Shown here piece after piece: positions 26,955 through 36,344 of a stretch of 64,000 nt of DNA. Where the stretch lies: assembly GCA_905181815.1 (NCBI GenBank), contig CAJIZA010000003.1, positions 186,001-250,000 of the forward strand, written 5' to 3'. Within the stretch, counting starts at the first letter, position 1. Each line of letters starts with the position of its first letter. The position numbers and the translations under genes are program-made. This stretch comes from an uncultured Planktomarina sp. (GTDB taxonomy: Bacteria; Pseudomonadota; Alphaproteobacteria; Rhodobacterales; Rhodobacteraceae). The notes under the pieces are model-generated. The model did no database searches. It worked only from the letters and a program-made list of their open reading frames with translations, and had not been told where the DNA came from.

Positions 26955-27574
26955 GGAGGCAAGAAACACTCGCCAGCCTGAATGTTTCACGTGAAACAGA
27001 GGTGCAGCTCAACGATTTTGTTGCGTTAATTAAAAAGTGGAATCCGGTCATCAATTTGATCGCCAAGGGCAGCATTCCGAACATCTGGAGCCGTCACATT
27101 GAAGATTCGGCACAAATTATCGCATTGGCAAAGCTTTCAGACTATTGGATTGATATTGGCAGCGGCGGGGGTTTCCCTGGTATCGTTGTGGCGATTTGCC
27201 TGAAAGAGATCTCCCCATCCACCTGTGTTGTCTTGGTCGAAAGTGATTTGAGAAAAGCCACGTTCCTCCGTCAAGCAGCCGCGCTTCTAGAACTTAACTG
27301 TGAAATCCACAGCTCAAGAATTGAATCTTTAACCATAGCTCGGGCGGCCACCCTCTCGGCGCGTGCCCTCGCACCTCTGCCGGGTCTGCTAGAATATGCC
27401 GAAACTCTCGTCGAAAAGGACGGCGTGTGTTTGTTCATGAAGGGGCAAACTTATCAGGATGAACTTGCGGCGGCGCAAAAATCATGGTCATTTGAACACG
27501 ACATCGTACAAAGCCATACAGAAAGCAATGCTGCGGTGTTGAAAATCAGGAATATTCGACGTGTTGCAGATTAA
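26951..27574 (+). CDS. rsmG: 16S rRNA (guanine-527-N7) methyltransferase RsmG (GidB)
   Basis: The 207-residue SAM methyltransferase has DIGSGGGFPGIV (motif I) and the family's N-terminal KWNPVINLIA. It methylates G527 in 16S rRNA. Residues 11-16 (NVSRET) are the coding read-out of the second parS site. Start ATG 26951 overlaps mnmG's stop, and the 3-prime end overlaps parA by 14 nt. Confidence 0.95.
   Translation: MRRQETLASLNVSRETEVQLNDFVALIKKWNPVINLIAKGSIPNIWSRHIEDSAQIIALAKLSDYWIDIGSGGGFPGIVVAICLKEISPSTCVVLVESDLRKATFLRQAAALLELNCEIHSSRIESLTIARAATLSARALAPLPGLLEYAETLVEKDGVCLFMKGQTYQDELAAAQKSWSFEHDIVQSHTESNAAVLKIRNIRRVAD
26983..26998. promoter_or_regulatory. parS centromere site 2 inside rsmG
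   Basis: A second exact copy of TGTTTCACGTGAAACA lies within rsmG codons 11-16, 1.9 kb from the first site and about 0.6 kb before parA. No third copy was seen in the window. Confidence 0.95.
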
Positions 27575-28337
27575 ACCAAAAATTTTCGCCATCGCGAACC
27601 AAAAGGGTGGGGTCGGGAAGACAACTACAACCCTAAATTTGGCTGCTGCAATCGCAGAGGCCGGCTTTAAAGTGCTGGTAATGGATCTTGATCCTCAGGG
27701 AAATGCCTCAACGGGGCTTGGCTCCCACGCCGATGCGCGCGAATTTACCACTTATGATGTTCTGATCGGCATTCACGTTGAACCCCGATTTATACAAAAA
27801 ACAGATATTGAAAATATTGATCTTGTTCCATCAACAACGGATCTCAGTTCTGCAGACATTGAGTTGGCCAGCGCAAAGAACCGAAGTGAGAAGCTGCGTA
27901 AGGTTTTCGGCAACTCAGATCTTTCAAAATATGATTATGTATTATTGGACTGCCCCCCATCGCTCAATGTTCTAACTGTGAACGCGTTGATTGCAGCTCA
28001 TGCGCTCATTATTCCTTTGCAAAGTGAATTTTTTGCACTGGAGGGGCTGTCACAGCTACTGATGTCGGTGCGAGAGGTTCGAGATTTAGGCAATCCCGAC
28101 CTTCGAATCGAAGGTGTGGTGCTTACAATGTATGATGCGCGCAACCGTTTGTCCTTGCAGGTTGAAGAGGATGCGCGGGAAAACTTAGGCGAACTGGTCT
28201 TTAAAACAGTCATTCCCCGCAATGTACGAATAAGCGAGGCGCCCTCTTTTGCGATGCCTGTTTTAAGTTATGATAGCCGATCCAAAGGTGCGGAGGCCTA
28301 TCGCGCCCTCGCTCAAGAGATTTTGGCACGAAGATGA
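27561..28337 (+). CDS. parA: Chromosome partitioning ATPase ParA (Soj)
   Basis: The 258-residue protein has the deviant Walker A KGGVGKTTT (15-23), LDLDPQGNAS-type A-prime motif (MDLDPQGNAST) and LLDCPPSL. ParA binds DNA as an ATP dimer and pulls ParB-parS complexes poleward. The start is GTG 27561 with AGGA 8 nt upstream, inside the end of rsmG. Confidence 0.96.
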   Translation: MLQIKPKIFAIANQKGGVGKTTTTLNLAAAIAEAGFKVLVMDLDPQGNASTGLGSHADAREFTTYDVLIGIHVEPRFIQKTDIENIDLVPSTTDLSSADIELASAKNRSEKLRKVFGNSDLSKYDYVLLDCPPSLNVLTVNALIAAHALIIPLQSEFFALEGLSQLLMSVREVRDLGNPDLRIEGVVLTMYDARNRLSLQVEEDARENLGELVFKTVIPRNVRISEAPSFAMPVLSYDSRSKGAEAYRALAQEILARR

Positions 28338-28356
28338 TAAAGAGTTAGGACACAAT

Positions 28357-29247
28357 ATGGCCAATACCCCCAAACGCCAAAGAGGTCTCGGCCGAGGCCT
28401 ATCCGCTCTTATGGCAGATATTGAACCCACCGTTGGTGACTCAGGTCCAGTTGGATCTGATCGGCGCAATGAAATGTTTGTGCCAATCGAAAATGTACAT
28501 CCCAATCCGGACCAACCGCGCCGGCACTTTGACTCTGGTGATTTAAACGACCTAGCAGGCTCCATTCGCTCTAAGGGAATTATTCAGCCGTTGGTTGTGC
28601 GTGCGCATCCGGCTAAAGTTGGCGATTATGAAATTGTCGCGGGCGAACGGCGTTGGCGCGCTTCTCAACTCGCACAGCTGCATGAATTGCCTGTTGTAGT
28701 GCGGGAATTTTCTGACCTGGATGTGCTTGAGATCGCAATCATTGAGAATATTCAACGGGCAGACCTAAATCCAATTGAAGAGGCGATTGGTTATCGACAG
28801 CTCATGGATAAATTTGGCCATACGCAAGAGCAGATGGCCGAGGCTCTTGGTAAATCGCGTCCGCATATAGCAAATGTTCTCCGCCTTCTGGCGCTACCAG
28901 ACGACGTTCAATCTCTTGTCGTTAATGGCAGCCTAACAAGTGGTCACGCCCGTGCGTTGATTACGGCGCCTGACGCCTCTGATTTGGCGCGTATTGTTGT
29001 TGCGCGGGGGTTATCTGTCCGACAGACCGAGAAGCTGGTGAAAGAGCCTAAAGCCCCCAACAAAGAGCGCGCGCCGAAATCCGCCAAAGATGCCGATACA
29101 CGTGCGCTTGAGGGCGATCTTTCCGCAGCTCTTAAAATGAGGGTCTCGATTACACATAATCCTGGACAAGGGGGTGGATCGATTACCGTTCGCTACAAAA
29201 GCCTAGAGCAACTTGACGAGCTTTGTCGCCAACTAGCTGGGCTCTAG
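28357..29247 (+). CDS. parB: Chromosome partitioning CTPase/DNA-binding protein ParB
   Basis: The 296-residue protein has the ParA-contacting N-terminus RGLGRGLSAL (9-18), the CTP-binding boxes GERRWR (96-101) and ENIQR (130-134), a helix-turn-helix (about 155-180) for parS, and a C-terminal dimerisation domain. ParB loads at the two parS sites upstream and spreads as a sliding clamp. ATG 28357 has a TAGGA site; the frame upstream lies over parA. Its stop shares CTAG with hemW. Confidence 0.96.
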   Translation: MANTPKRQRGLGRGLSALMADIEPTVGDSGPVGSDRRNEMFVPIENVHPNPDQPRRHFDSGDLNDLAGSIRSKGIIQPLVVRAHPAKVGDYEIVAGERRWRASQLAQLHELPVVVREFSDLDVLEIAIIENIQRADLNPIEEAIGYRQLMDKFGHTQEQMAEALGKSRPHIANVLRLLALPDDVQSLVVNGSLTSGHARALITAPDASDLARIVVARGLSVRQTEKLVKEPKAPNKERAPKSAKDADTRALEGDLSAALKMRVSITHNPGQGGGSITVRYKSLEQLDELCRQLAGL

Positions 29248-30395
29248 TACATCAAAGCCTGAACCAGCTGATTGAGCAGCGGGCGGCCAGATTTTGTGGC
29301 TCGCAGTTGATCTTCTGAGAGTCCCAATAGGCCCATATCAAGCAGGTGATCTGGGATCTTTAGCTGGGTGTTGGCGACGCCCTCAATGCGTGCTAGAGAA
29401 ATTCCATCTGATATCCGCAATCCCATCATGATTAACTCATTGGCATGATCGTGCGGAGTTAATATTTCTTGATGACTGGTCCCACTGTTTTTTTTTGTCA
29501 CCCGCTCCAACCATGCCTGCGGCGCCAATGCCGTTTGGGTGGCGTGACGCTTTCCTGAAAAAGTTAAACGCCCATGGGCTCCAGGCCCAATTCCGATATA
29601 GTCACCCCCACGCCAATATATAATATTGTGTTTTGATTCCAATAGCTTATGGGAATAATTGGAGACTTCATAGGCGTGCAACCCTGCTGCGGCGCAGATC
29701 TCATTGGTTGCATCGAACATATCTGCGCTCAAGTCTTCATCGGGTAACCCTCCCAACTTGCCTGCCTTCGCACGAAAGCCAAAGGCTGTCCCTGGTTCAA
29801 TAGTTAGTTGGTACAAAGACAGGTGCCCTGCGCTCATTTCAATGGCTTCGGTTAGCTCTCTTTGCCAGTCGCCAAGCGTTTGGTCCTGCCTTGCATAGAT
29901 TAAATCAAAACTGACTCGCTCAAAATAAGTTTTCGCGATTTTCAGGGCGGACCGCGCCTCCGCCACTGAATGCAAGCGGCCAAGGCGCTTTAGGTCTGGA
30001 TCGTTCAGCGCCTGAATTCCCATGGAAATCCGGTTCACTCCAGCCATACGGAAATCTGCGAAGCGAGATGCTTCAACTGAGGACGGATTGGCCTCAAGCG
30101 TGATTTCAATATCATTCGCGAAGGGCCAATGCGCCCGTGCGCGATCAATTAAACGCCCCACCATATTGGGTGGCATTAGACTAGGGGTACCGCCCCCGAA
30201 AAAAATCGAATTCAATACGCGGCCTTGGGTGAGGGCCGCGTGGCGATCCAATTCGCTTAATAGGGCCCGTTCCCATATTTCAGTGTCAACCGTGGCGCTG
30301 ACATAGGAATTGAAGTCACAATAAGGACACTTTGCTTCACAAAATGGCCAATGGATATAAAGGCCAAACCCACCGTGGCGCCAATCTTCCATCAC
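29244..30395 (-). CDS. hemW: HemW radical SAM heme chaperone
   Basis: The 383-residue protein has the radical-SAM cysteine set CEAKCPYC (Cys19, Cys23, Cys26) after YIHWPF, plus GGGTPSLM and the HemN C-terminal domain. It lacks the extra N-terminal features of coproporphyrinogen dehydrogenase HemN, so it is the haem-transfer chaperone type. It follows rdgB with a 4-nt overlap in the rph-rdgB-hemW unit. Confidence 0.93.
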   Translation of the reverse strand: MMEDWRHGGFGLYIHWPFCEAKCPYCDFNSYVSATVDTEIWERALLSELDRHAALTQGRVLNSIFFGGGTPSLMPPNMVGRLIDRARAHWPFANDIEITLEANPSSVEASRFADFRMAGVNRISMGIQALNDPDLKRLGRLHSVAEARSALKIAKTYFERVSFDLIYARQDQTLGDWQRELTEAIEMSAGHLSLYQLTIEPGTAFGFRAKAGKLGGLPDEDLSADMFDATNEICAAAGLHAYEVSNYSHKLLESKHNIIYWRGGDYIGIGPGAHGRLTFSGKRHATQTALAPQAWLERVTKKNSGTSHQEILTPHDHANELIMMGLRISDGISLARIEGVANTQLKIPDHLLDMGLLGLSEDQLRATKSGRPLLNQLVQALMY

Positions 30396-31000
30396 GTTAG
30401 ACAGCCAGACACCAACTTGTTAAAGGCATCTGCCCGATGGCTAAGGGGGTGCTTCTCCTCGGGGAGCATCTCAGCAAATGTTTGATCAAACCCATCAGGT
30501 TGAAACATAGGATCAAAGCCAAATCCATGCATACCGCGCATTGGCCAAACCACTTGACCGGTCGCAATGCCAGCGAAAATCTCATCGTGACCATCTGGCC
30601 ATGCTAAACATAATGTACAATTAAACTGCGCACGGCGCGGGAAGGGCGCATCTGCTGCGTCCAGCTCCCTCCAAACCCGTGTCATCGCCATTGTAAAATC
30701 GCGACCACTGGGTGTTTCCGCCCAATCGGCCGTATAAACCCCGGGTGCGCCATCCAACCCATCAACACAAATTCCACTATCGTCAGACAGAGCCGGCAGG
30801 CCGGCTGCCTGCGCTGCAAAATGCGCTTTCAGGCGCGCATTCCCAGCGAAACTAGTCTCAGTTTCCACCGGTTCTTCCAGGCCCAGCTCCCCAGCACTCA
30901 CACATGCGATGCTAAAGGGGGCCAAAAGTGCCTGAATTTCGTGCAACTTGCCTTTATTATGACTGGCAAGAACGATCTTAGATTCGGTGAGCACGCGCAT
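30392..31000 (-). CDS. rdgB: RdgB/HAM1 dITP/XTP pyrophosphatase
   Basis: The 202-residue protein has the substrate motif SHNKGKLHEI at 14-23, LSDDSGICVDGL and the C-terminal SHRADAF. It removes inosine and xanthosine triphosphates from the nucleotide pool. Maf, encoded at 21 kb, is a second house-cleaning pyrophosphatase. ATGA overlaps join it to rph upstream and hemW downstream. Confidence 0.96.
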   Translation of the reverse strand: MRVLTESKIVLASHNKGKLHEIQALLAPFSIACVSAGELGLEEPVETETSFAGNARLKAHFAAQAAGLPALSDDSGICVDGLDGAPGVYTADWAETPSGRDFTMAMTRVWRELDAADAPFPRRAQFNCTLCLAWPDGHDEIFAGIATGQVVWPMRGMHGFGFDPMFQPDGFDQTFAEMLPEEKHPLSHRADAFNKLVSGCLT

Positions 31001-31710
31001 CAGCCAACGGCCGCCAATTGTGCAGCCACCAGTTGCGACACGCCCGCCTCGGCCAGATCAATCAGCTGTCCCATTTGATCACGAGAGAATGTTGAGCCCT
31101 CAGCCGACATCTGGACTTCAACCAATTTGCCCGATCCCAAGATCACGAAATTGCCATCAACCCCAGCCTCACTGTCCTCCGGGTAGTCCAGATCCAAAAC
31201 CGCTTGGCCCGCATAGATCCCACAGCTCACTGCAGCCACAGGATCGACAAGAGGATCGCTGATAATATCTCCAGCTTTCATGAGCTTTTGCACAGCGAGC
31301 TTAAGCGCCACCCAACCGCCTGTGATTGCGGCGCAGCGCGTCCCACCATCTGCTTGGATCACATCGCAATCGATACTGATTTGCCGCTCACCCAGAGCCA
31401 CCCGATCCACACCGGCGCGCAAACTCCGCCCGATGAGACGTTGAATCTCTTGAGTGCGTCCAGATTGACCGTTTTTGGCCTCCCGGCGCATGCGCGTATG
31501 GGTGGCGCGGGGCAGCATCCCATACTCTGCTGTTACCCAACCCAATCCCGAGTTTCGCAGAAAAGGAGGCACGCGCTCTTCCAAACTGGCTGTGCAAAGC
31601 ACATGTGTATCGCCAATCTTGATCAAACAAGATCCCTCGGCATGGCGCGTAACGTCTGTTTCAATTACAATGTCACGCATTTGATTTAATTCTCGATTGG
31701 ATGGTCGCAT
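31000..31710 (-). CDS. rph: Ribonuclease PH
   Basis: The 236-residue phosphorolytic exonuclease has [27 protein letters not shown] and [11 protein letters not shown], with normal family length. It trims tRNA 3-prime ends. It diverges from hrcA across 66 bp, a usual arrangement in alphaproteobacteria. Confidence 0.97.
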   Translation of the reverse strand: MRPSNRELNQMRDIVIETDVTRHAEGSCLIKIGDTHVLCTASLEERVPPFLRNSGLGWVTAEYGMLPRATHTRMRREAKNGQSGRTQEIQRLIGRSLRAGVDRVALGERQISIDCDVIQADGGTRCAAITGGWVALKLAVQKLMKAGDIISDPLVDPVAAVSCGIYAGQAVLDLDYPEDSEAGVDGNFVILGSGKLVEVQMSAEGSTFSRDQMGQLIDLAEAGVSQLVAAQLAAVG

Positions 31711-31776
31711 CGCTTGTCCTCTCTGTGTTCATGCGCGAATATGCGAAGCGGACCCCAAATAGCAAGGCTTAGGTGA

Positions 31777-32838
31777 ATGGATTCGTCTACAGAGTTATTT
31801 TCAGAAATGGATGCCCGGAGCCGTGAAGTGTTTCAACGGGTTGTGGAAAGCTACCTGTCTTCGGGGGAACCGATGGGCAGCAACACGTTAACCCAACACA
31901 TGACACAATCCGTGAGCGCCGCCACCATTCGCAATGTCATGAAAGACTTAGAGCTTCTTGGCCTGCTGGACAGCCCGCACACCTCTGCCGGCCGGCAGCC
32001 CACGGAGCTTGGTCTGCGAATGTTTGTCGATGGTATTTTGGAGGTTGGGGAGCCTGACGAGGCCGCTCAGCGTAAAATTTCGGCAACAATGGATGAAAAC
32101 GACAGCATCACAGGCATGCTTGATCGAATGTCCAGCGCCCTTTCTGGACTTACCCGCGGAGCATCTTTGGTTCTGGCGCCAAAGAAGTCATCGGCTATAA
32201 AACATATTGAATTTGTTTCCTTGGCGACCGACCGGGCGCTTGTGGTTTTGGTTTTTGCCAATGGCGAGGTTGAAAACCGGGTATTTCGACCGCCTTTGGG
32301 TCAAACCCCGAGTCAAATGCGAGAGGCTGTAAACTTTCTAAATGCCATCGGTCAGGGTCGGACATTGCAAGAGTTAAAATTTACCATTGTCAAAGAGATC
32401 AAAAAACACCGCTCTGAATTGGATGTTTTGACAACCGGCTTGGTTGAGGCTGGCGTGGCCGTCATGCAGGATGCTGGCGGTGACAATGAGCGATTAATTG
32501 TCCGCGGCAGATCGAATCTCCTTGAGAATGCTGGAACAGCTGAGGACTTAGAGCGGGTTCGGGTGCTCTTTGATGACCTCGAACGCAAGCGAGATATAGC
32601 GGAATTTTTGCAATTAACCGATGAAGGTGAGGGTGTTCGCATTTTTATTGGCTCTGAGAACAAACTATTTTCACTTTCGGGTTCCTCTTTGGTGGTTTCT
32701 CCCTATATGAACGCTGACCAAAAGGTGGTTGGCGCTATTGGCGTAATCGGACCCACGCGTCTGAATTATGGTAGGATCGTGCCAATCGTGAATTATACCG
32801 CTCAAATGGTCGGGCGGGTTTTATCTGATCGAGGTTAG
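31777..32838 (+). CDS. hrcA: Heat-inducible transcription repressor HrcA
   Basis: The 353-residue repressor has a winged-helix N-terminus (ATIRNVMKDLELLGLL, then SPHTSAGRQPT) and the HrcA dimerisation domain. It binds CIRCE operators of groESL-type genes. No CIRCE element (TTAGCACTC-N9-GAGTGCTAA) is seen in the 66-bp gap upstream, so autoregulation there is not evident. grpE follows 6 bp later. Confidence 0.95.
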   Translation: MDSSTELFSEMDARSREVFQRVVESYLSSGEPMGSNTLTQHMTQSVSAATIRNVMKDLELLGLLDSPHTSAGRQPTELGLRMFVDGILEVGEPDEAAQRKISATMDENDSITGMLDRMSSALSGLTRGASLVLAPKKSSAIKHIEFVSLATDRALVVLVFANGEVENRVFRPPLGQTPSQMREAVNFLNAIGQGRTLQELKFTIVKEIKKHRSELDVLTTGLVEAGVAVMQDAGGDNERLIVRGRSNLLENAGTAEDLERVRVLFDDLERKRDIAEFLQLTDEGEGVRIFIGSENKLFSLSGSSLVVSPYMNADQKVVGAIGVIGPTRLNYGRIVPIVNYTAQMVGRVLSDRG

Positions 32839-32844
32839 GCCCAG

Positions 32845-33399
32845 ATGGCAAAAGAACATGAAGACGAGTTTCTCCAGGACGTCAGTCTTGCCGAAGAAGA
32901 AGAATATGGTGAGGAAGAATACACCGAAGAGGAGCTAGAGCTGGATGCTCTACGCGCCGAACGTGATGATCTCAAAGATAAGTGGATGCGTGCTCTCGCG
33001 GACGCGGAAAACGCCCGGAAGCGCGGTGATCGTGATCGTAGAGAGGCTGAAAATTATGGTGGCTCAAAGCTCGCCCGTGATCTACTGCCGGTCTATGACA
33101 ACCTCAAGCGTGGCCTGGAGGCCGCGACTGATGACCAGCGCGAAGTTTCGGCTGCTTTGATTGAGGGTGTTGAGCTCACCATGCGCGAAGTGGTCAGTGT
33201 TTTCAAAAAACATGGCATCGAGCCTATTTCGCCAGAAATTGGCGAACGTTTTGACCCACAAAATCACGAAGCCATGTTTGAAGCGCCTGTTCCCGGCACA
33301 AAAGCAGGGGACATCATTCAGGTGATGACTGAAGGTTTCATGTTGCATGATCGCCTTTTGCGCCCTGCGCAAGTGGGCGTTTCCTCAACTCCAGGCTGA
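32845..33399 (+). CDS. grpE: GrpE nucleotide exchange factor
   Basis: The 184-residue protein has an acidic Glu-rich N-terminus, a long helix and the conserved core (YDNLKRGLEA, MREVVSVFKKHGIEPI). It releases ADP from DnaK. It pairs with hrcA and converges on mutS, separated by a terminator-like hairpin. Confidence 0.96.
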   Translation: MAKEHEDEFLQDVSLAEEEEYGEEEYTEEELELDALRAERDDLKDKWMRALADAENARKRGDRDRREAENYGGSKLARDLLPVYDNLKRGLEAATDDQREVSAALIEGVELTMREVVSVFKKHGIEPISPEIGERFDPQNHEAMFEAPVPGTKAGDIIQVMTEGFMLHDRLLRPAQVGVSSTPG

Positions 33400-33423
33400 G
33401 GATAAAAAGGGATATCTGGGACA

Positions 33424-33447
33424 AGGGCGGCTCAAGGACCGCCTTTT
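33424..33447 (+). terminator. Terminator between grpE and mutS
   Basis: GGCGG (33426-33430) pairs with CCGCC (33439-33443) around an 8-nt loop and is followed by TTTT. It ends grpE transcription; the T run touches the last codon of the convergent mutS. Confidence 0.6.
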
Positions 33448-36091
33448 ATGTCTTGAGTTTCGACTTCAGCTCATAAATGAGATCCAGCGCGTCTTTGGGG
33501 CTCAAACTATCTGGTTGGACCCCATTCAAGACCTCTTCAAGCTCAGACTGGGCTGGGGGGGCAGGTGCCGACATCGCCACCGCGGAAAATAGCGGCAAAT
33601 CGTCGATGAGGGCTTTTTGCTTGCTATGCCCTTCGCGCTCGCCCCGCTCCAAAGCCTCAAGAACCACCTTTGCCCGTTCCAAAACTGATTGCGGTAGGCC
33701 AGCCAGTTTGGCCACTTGCACCCCATAGGACCGATCTGCTGCGCCTTTCTTCACCTCATGTAAGAACACCACATCTCCCTGATACTCACGAACAGTGACG
33801 GTCGCATTGTCCACATGGGTCAGTTTCGTGGTGAGCTGGGTGAGCTCATGGTAATGAGTGGCAAATAATGCGCGGCATCGGTTGACATCATGCAAATGCT
33901 CCAGCGTGGCCCAAGCGATGGATAGCCCGTCATAGGTCGACGTTCCGCGGCCAATTTCATCCAGAATAACCAGAGCGCGATCATCTGCTTGGTTCAAAAT
34001 TGCGGCGGTCTCCACCATCTCCACCATAAAGGTCGATCGCCCGCGGGCCAAATCATCGGCCGCACCAACCCGGCTAAAAATCTGTGAAACAATGCCAATT
34101 TCAGCCCGAGCCGCCGGAACAAAAGATCCGGCCTGTGCCAAAAGGGCAATCAAAGCATTCTGGCGTAAAAACGTCGATTTACCTGCCATATTTGGCCCGG
34201 TGAGTAGCCAGATCATATCGTTTGTGCTGGTCAATTGGCAATCATTGGCGATAAAAACTGTTTCCGCCTGCGCTTTGATTGCCGCTTCAACCACTGGATG
34301 GCGGCCTTGCTCAATGATAAAGTCGCGGCTGTCATTCAGCACCGGGCGGACCCAACCCTCTGCCATAGCCAACTCGGAAAGAGCGGCAGCGACGTCAATC
34401 TCTGCAATCGAGACTGCCAAAGCCTGTAGCGCGGCGGCATGGTCTAACACCTGCGCGCAGAGACCGGCAAAAATTTCAAGCTCTAACCCTGTGGCGCGGC
34501 CGGCAGCATTTAGGATTTTGGTTTCCAGCTCACCCATTTCGACCGTTGTAAAGCGGACCGCATTGGCGGTGGTTTGTCGGTGAATGAAAACATCACTCAA
34601 AGGTGCCGTCATCATGCGCTGGGCATGGGTGGTGGTGGTTTCAATGAAATATCCCAACACATTATTGTGCTTTATTTTCAGGGACGAAATCTCAGACTGG
34701 CTGGCATAATCGGCTTGCATTCTAGCAATCACAGACCGTGCTTCATCGCGCAGGGCCGTCATTTCATCCAGCTCTGCCAAATAGCCAGTGGCGACAAACC
34801 CACCATCTCGCGCTAGAAGGGGCGGCTCGGCGACCAGGGCGCGATCCAATTTATCGGACAGGGCCTCAAAACCCTTCAGATCATCCGCCGCATTCTTCAG
34901 GAGTGGCGGTAACTCTTGCTCTGCCAAAAGGGCATGCACTTGCGCGGCTTGGGCGATGCCATTCCCAAGTGCCAGCAAATCTCTTGGACCACCGCGCTCA
35001 AGCGCCACACGCCCCAAGGCGCGTTCAACATCGGGCAATTGCTTCAAGGCCGTGCGCACCGCGCCGCGCAAACCGCTTTGGTCACAGAAAAACTCTACCG
35101 CCGATGCGCGTTCTTCGATGGTTTCCAGACGTTGAGAGGGTGTCGTAATGCGGCGAGACAAAAGCCGCGCTCCGGCAGCGGTCACAGAGCGATCCACAAC
35201 CGACAGCAAAGAGCCAGATCTTTCCCCTGCAAGCGTTTGGGTCAGTTCAAGATTTTTTCGGGTTGCGGCATCAATTGCAACAAATTCATCCCGCGCTTCA
35301 TAAACTGGTCGGCGCAGAAGTGGGAGTTGGCCTTTTTGGGTGGTGGAGAGGTATTCAATAAGCCCAGAAACGGCGGCGATATCGGCACGGCTAAACTCTC
35401 CAAGACCGCTCAGGTCCCCAACACCATAGGCTTTGCAAATCTTCTCCGCGCCGGCGGTGCTGTCAAAAACCTCCTGTGGCAATTCGGTCGCGGCCGCGCC
35501 GGCCTCGATTATGATTTCCAGAGTTTCATCCAGCGCCCCCTCAGCCACAAGCACCTCAGCCGGGGCAAGCCGGGCCAGCTCTGGCCCTAATCGCACGGGC
35601 GGGCAGGGACTATAGCGCATATCTCCGGTTGAAATATCCACCCAAGCAAGACAGCTTTGGTTGCGCACCTGAACAAAAGTGGCCAGAAAATTACTTTGTC
35701 GCGGCTGCAGTAGCGTTTCTTCGGTCAAGGTCCCTGGGGTGACCAACCGAACCACGCCCCGTTTCACAACGGATTTAGCACCGCGTTTCTTTGCCTCTTT
35801 TGGATTTTCCAGTTGTTCGCAGACCGCAACTCGAAATCCTTTGCGAATGAGATTGAGCAAGTAACCCTCTGCCGCGTGCACTGGCACACCGCACATGGGA
35901 ATATCCGCGCCCTGATGTTTGCCGCGTTTCGTCAGAGTAATATCCAGCGCCTGCGCCGCCGCGACGGCATCGTCGAAAAAAAGCTCGTAAAAATCTCCCA
36001 TGCGGTAGAACAATAGGGCGGAGGGGTATTCCTCCTTGATCTCAAGAAACTGTGCCATCATGGGCGTTACGGGCTGGTCGGGCTTGCTCAC
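33446..36091 (-). CDS. mutS: DNA mismatch repair protein MutS
   Basis: The 881-residue protein has the mismatch-reading motif FYRMGDFYELF near residue 30, the clamp and lever domains, Walker A GPNMAGKST around residue 630, and DEIGRGTSTYDG. MutS recognises mismatches and recruits MutL. The GTG start at 36091 is chosen because GGAG stands 7 nt upstream and the first residues (SKPDQPVTPMMAQF) fit the family; the frame stays open for 47 more codons that look non-coding. Confidence 0.95.
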   Translation of the reverse strand: MSKPDQPVTPMMAQFLEIKEEYPSALLFYRMGDFYELFFDDAVAAAQALDITLTKRGKHQGADIPMCGVPVHAAEGYLLNLIRKGFRVAVCEQLENPKEAKKRGAKSVVKRGVVRLVTPGTLTEETLLQPRQSNFLATFVQVRNQSCLAWVDISTGDMRYSPCPPVRLGPELARLAPAEVLVAEGALDETLEIIIEAGAAATELPQEVFDSTAGAEKICKAYGVGDLSGLGEFSRADIAAVSGLIEYLSTTQKGQLPLLRRPVYEARDEFVAIDAATRKNLELTQTLAGERSGSLLSVVDRSVTAAGARLLSRRITTPSQRLETIEERASAVEFFCDQSGLRGAVRTALKQLPDVERALGRVALERGGPRDLLALGNGIAQAAQVHALLAEQELPPLLKNAADDLKGFEALSDKLDRALVAEPPLLARDGGFVATGYLAELDEMTALRDEARSVIARMQADYASQSEISSLKIKHNNVLGYFIETTTTHAQRMMTAPLSDVFIHRQTTANAVRFTTVEMGELETKILNAAGRATGLELEIFAGLCAQVLDHAAALQALAVSIAEIDVAAALSELAMAEGWVRPVLNDSRDFIIEQGRHPVVEAAIKAQAETVFIANDCQLTSTNDMIWLLTGPNMAGKSTFLRQNALIALLAQAGSFVPAARAEIGIVSQIFSRVGAADDLARGRSTFMVEMVETAAILNQADDRALVILDEIGRGTSTYDGLSIAWATLEHLHDVNRCRALFATHYHELTQLTTKLTHVDNATVTVREYQGDVVFLHEVKKGAADRSYGVQVAKLAGLPQSVLERAKVVLEALERGEREGHSKQKALIDDLPLFSAVAMSAPAPPAQSELEEVLNGVQPDSLSPKDALDLIYELKSKLKT

Positions 36092-36306
36092 AGATTGATC
36101 TCCATTTGTGGCAAGTATTAGGCAAAACTTGCGACGAAAGAAAGGAATCATCGGGACGGATTTTGAATTGGTTTGACCTCTGGTTGGCGGTGGTTCATTT
36201 TGGCGGGAAGGTGGCGCAGGGTCGATGGGCAATGGCTCAAGGCCTAGACGGCGTAGATCTTCTATATAGGGGTTCTGCCAAAATTGAATTGCACCAGCGA
36301 AACAGA

Positions 36307-36324
36307 TAGTTTAATATTAAACTA
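36307..36324. promoter_or_regulatory. 18-bp perfect palindrome upstream of maeB
   Basis: TAGTTTAATATTAAACTA is a perfect inverted repeat 20 bp before the maeB ATG, inside the 253-bp mutS/maeB gap. It looks like a dimer operator; MarR-family proteins often bind such TTTAATATTAAA cores, but no regulator is identified. The rest of the gap shows no other clear site. Confidence 0.5.
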
Positions 36325-36344
36325 ATTCTAAACGGAGTGTTGCA

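Noticed and set aside
31711-31776. A CIRCE operator expected near hrcA
   Set aside because: No TTAGCACTC-N9-GAGTGCTAA pattern is present in the rph/hrcA gap.
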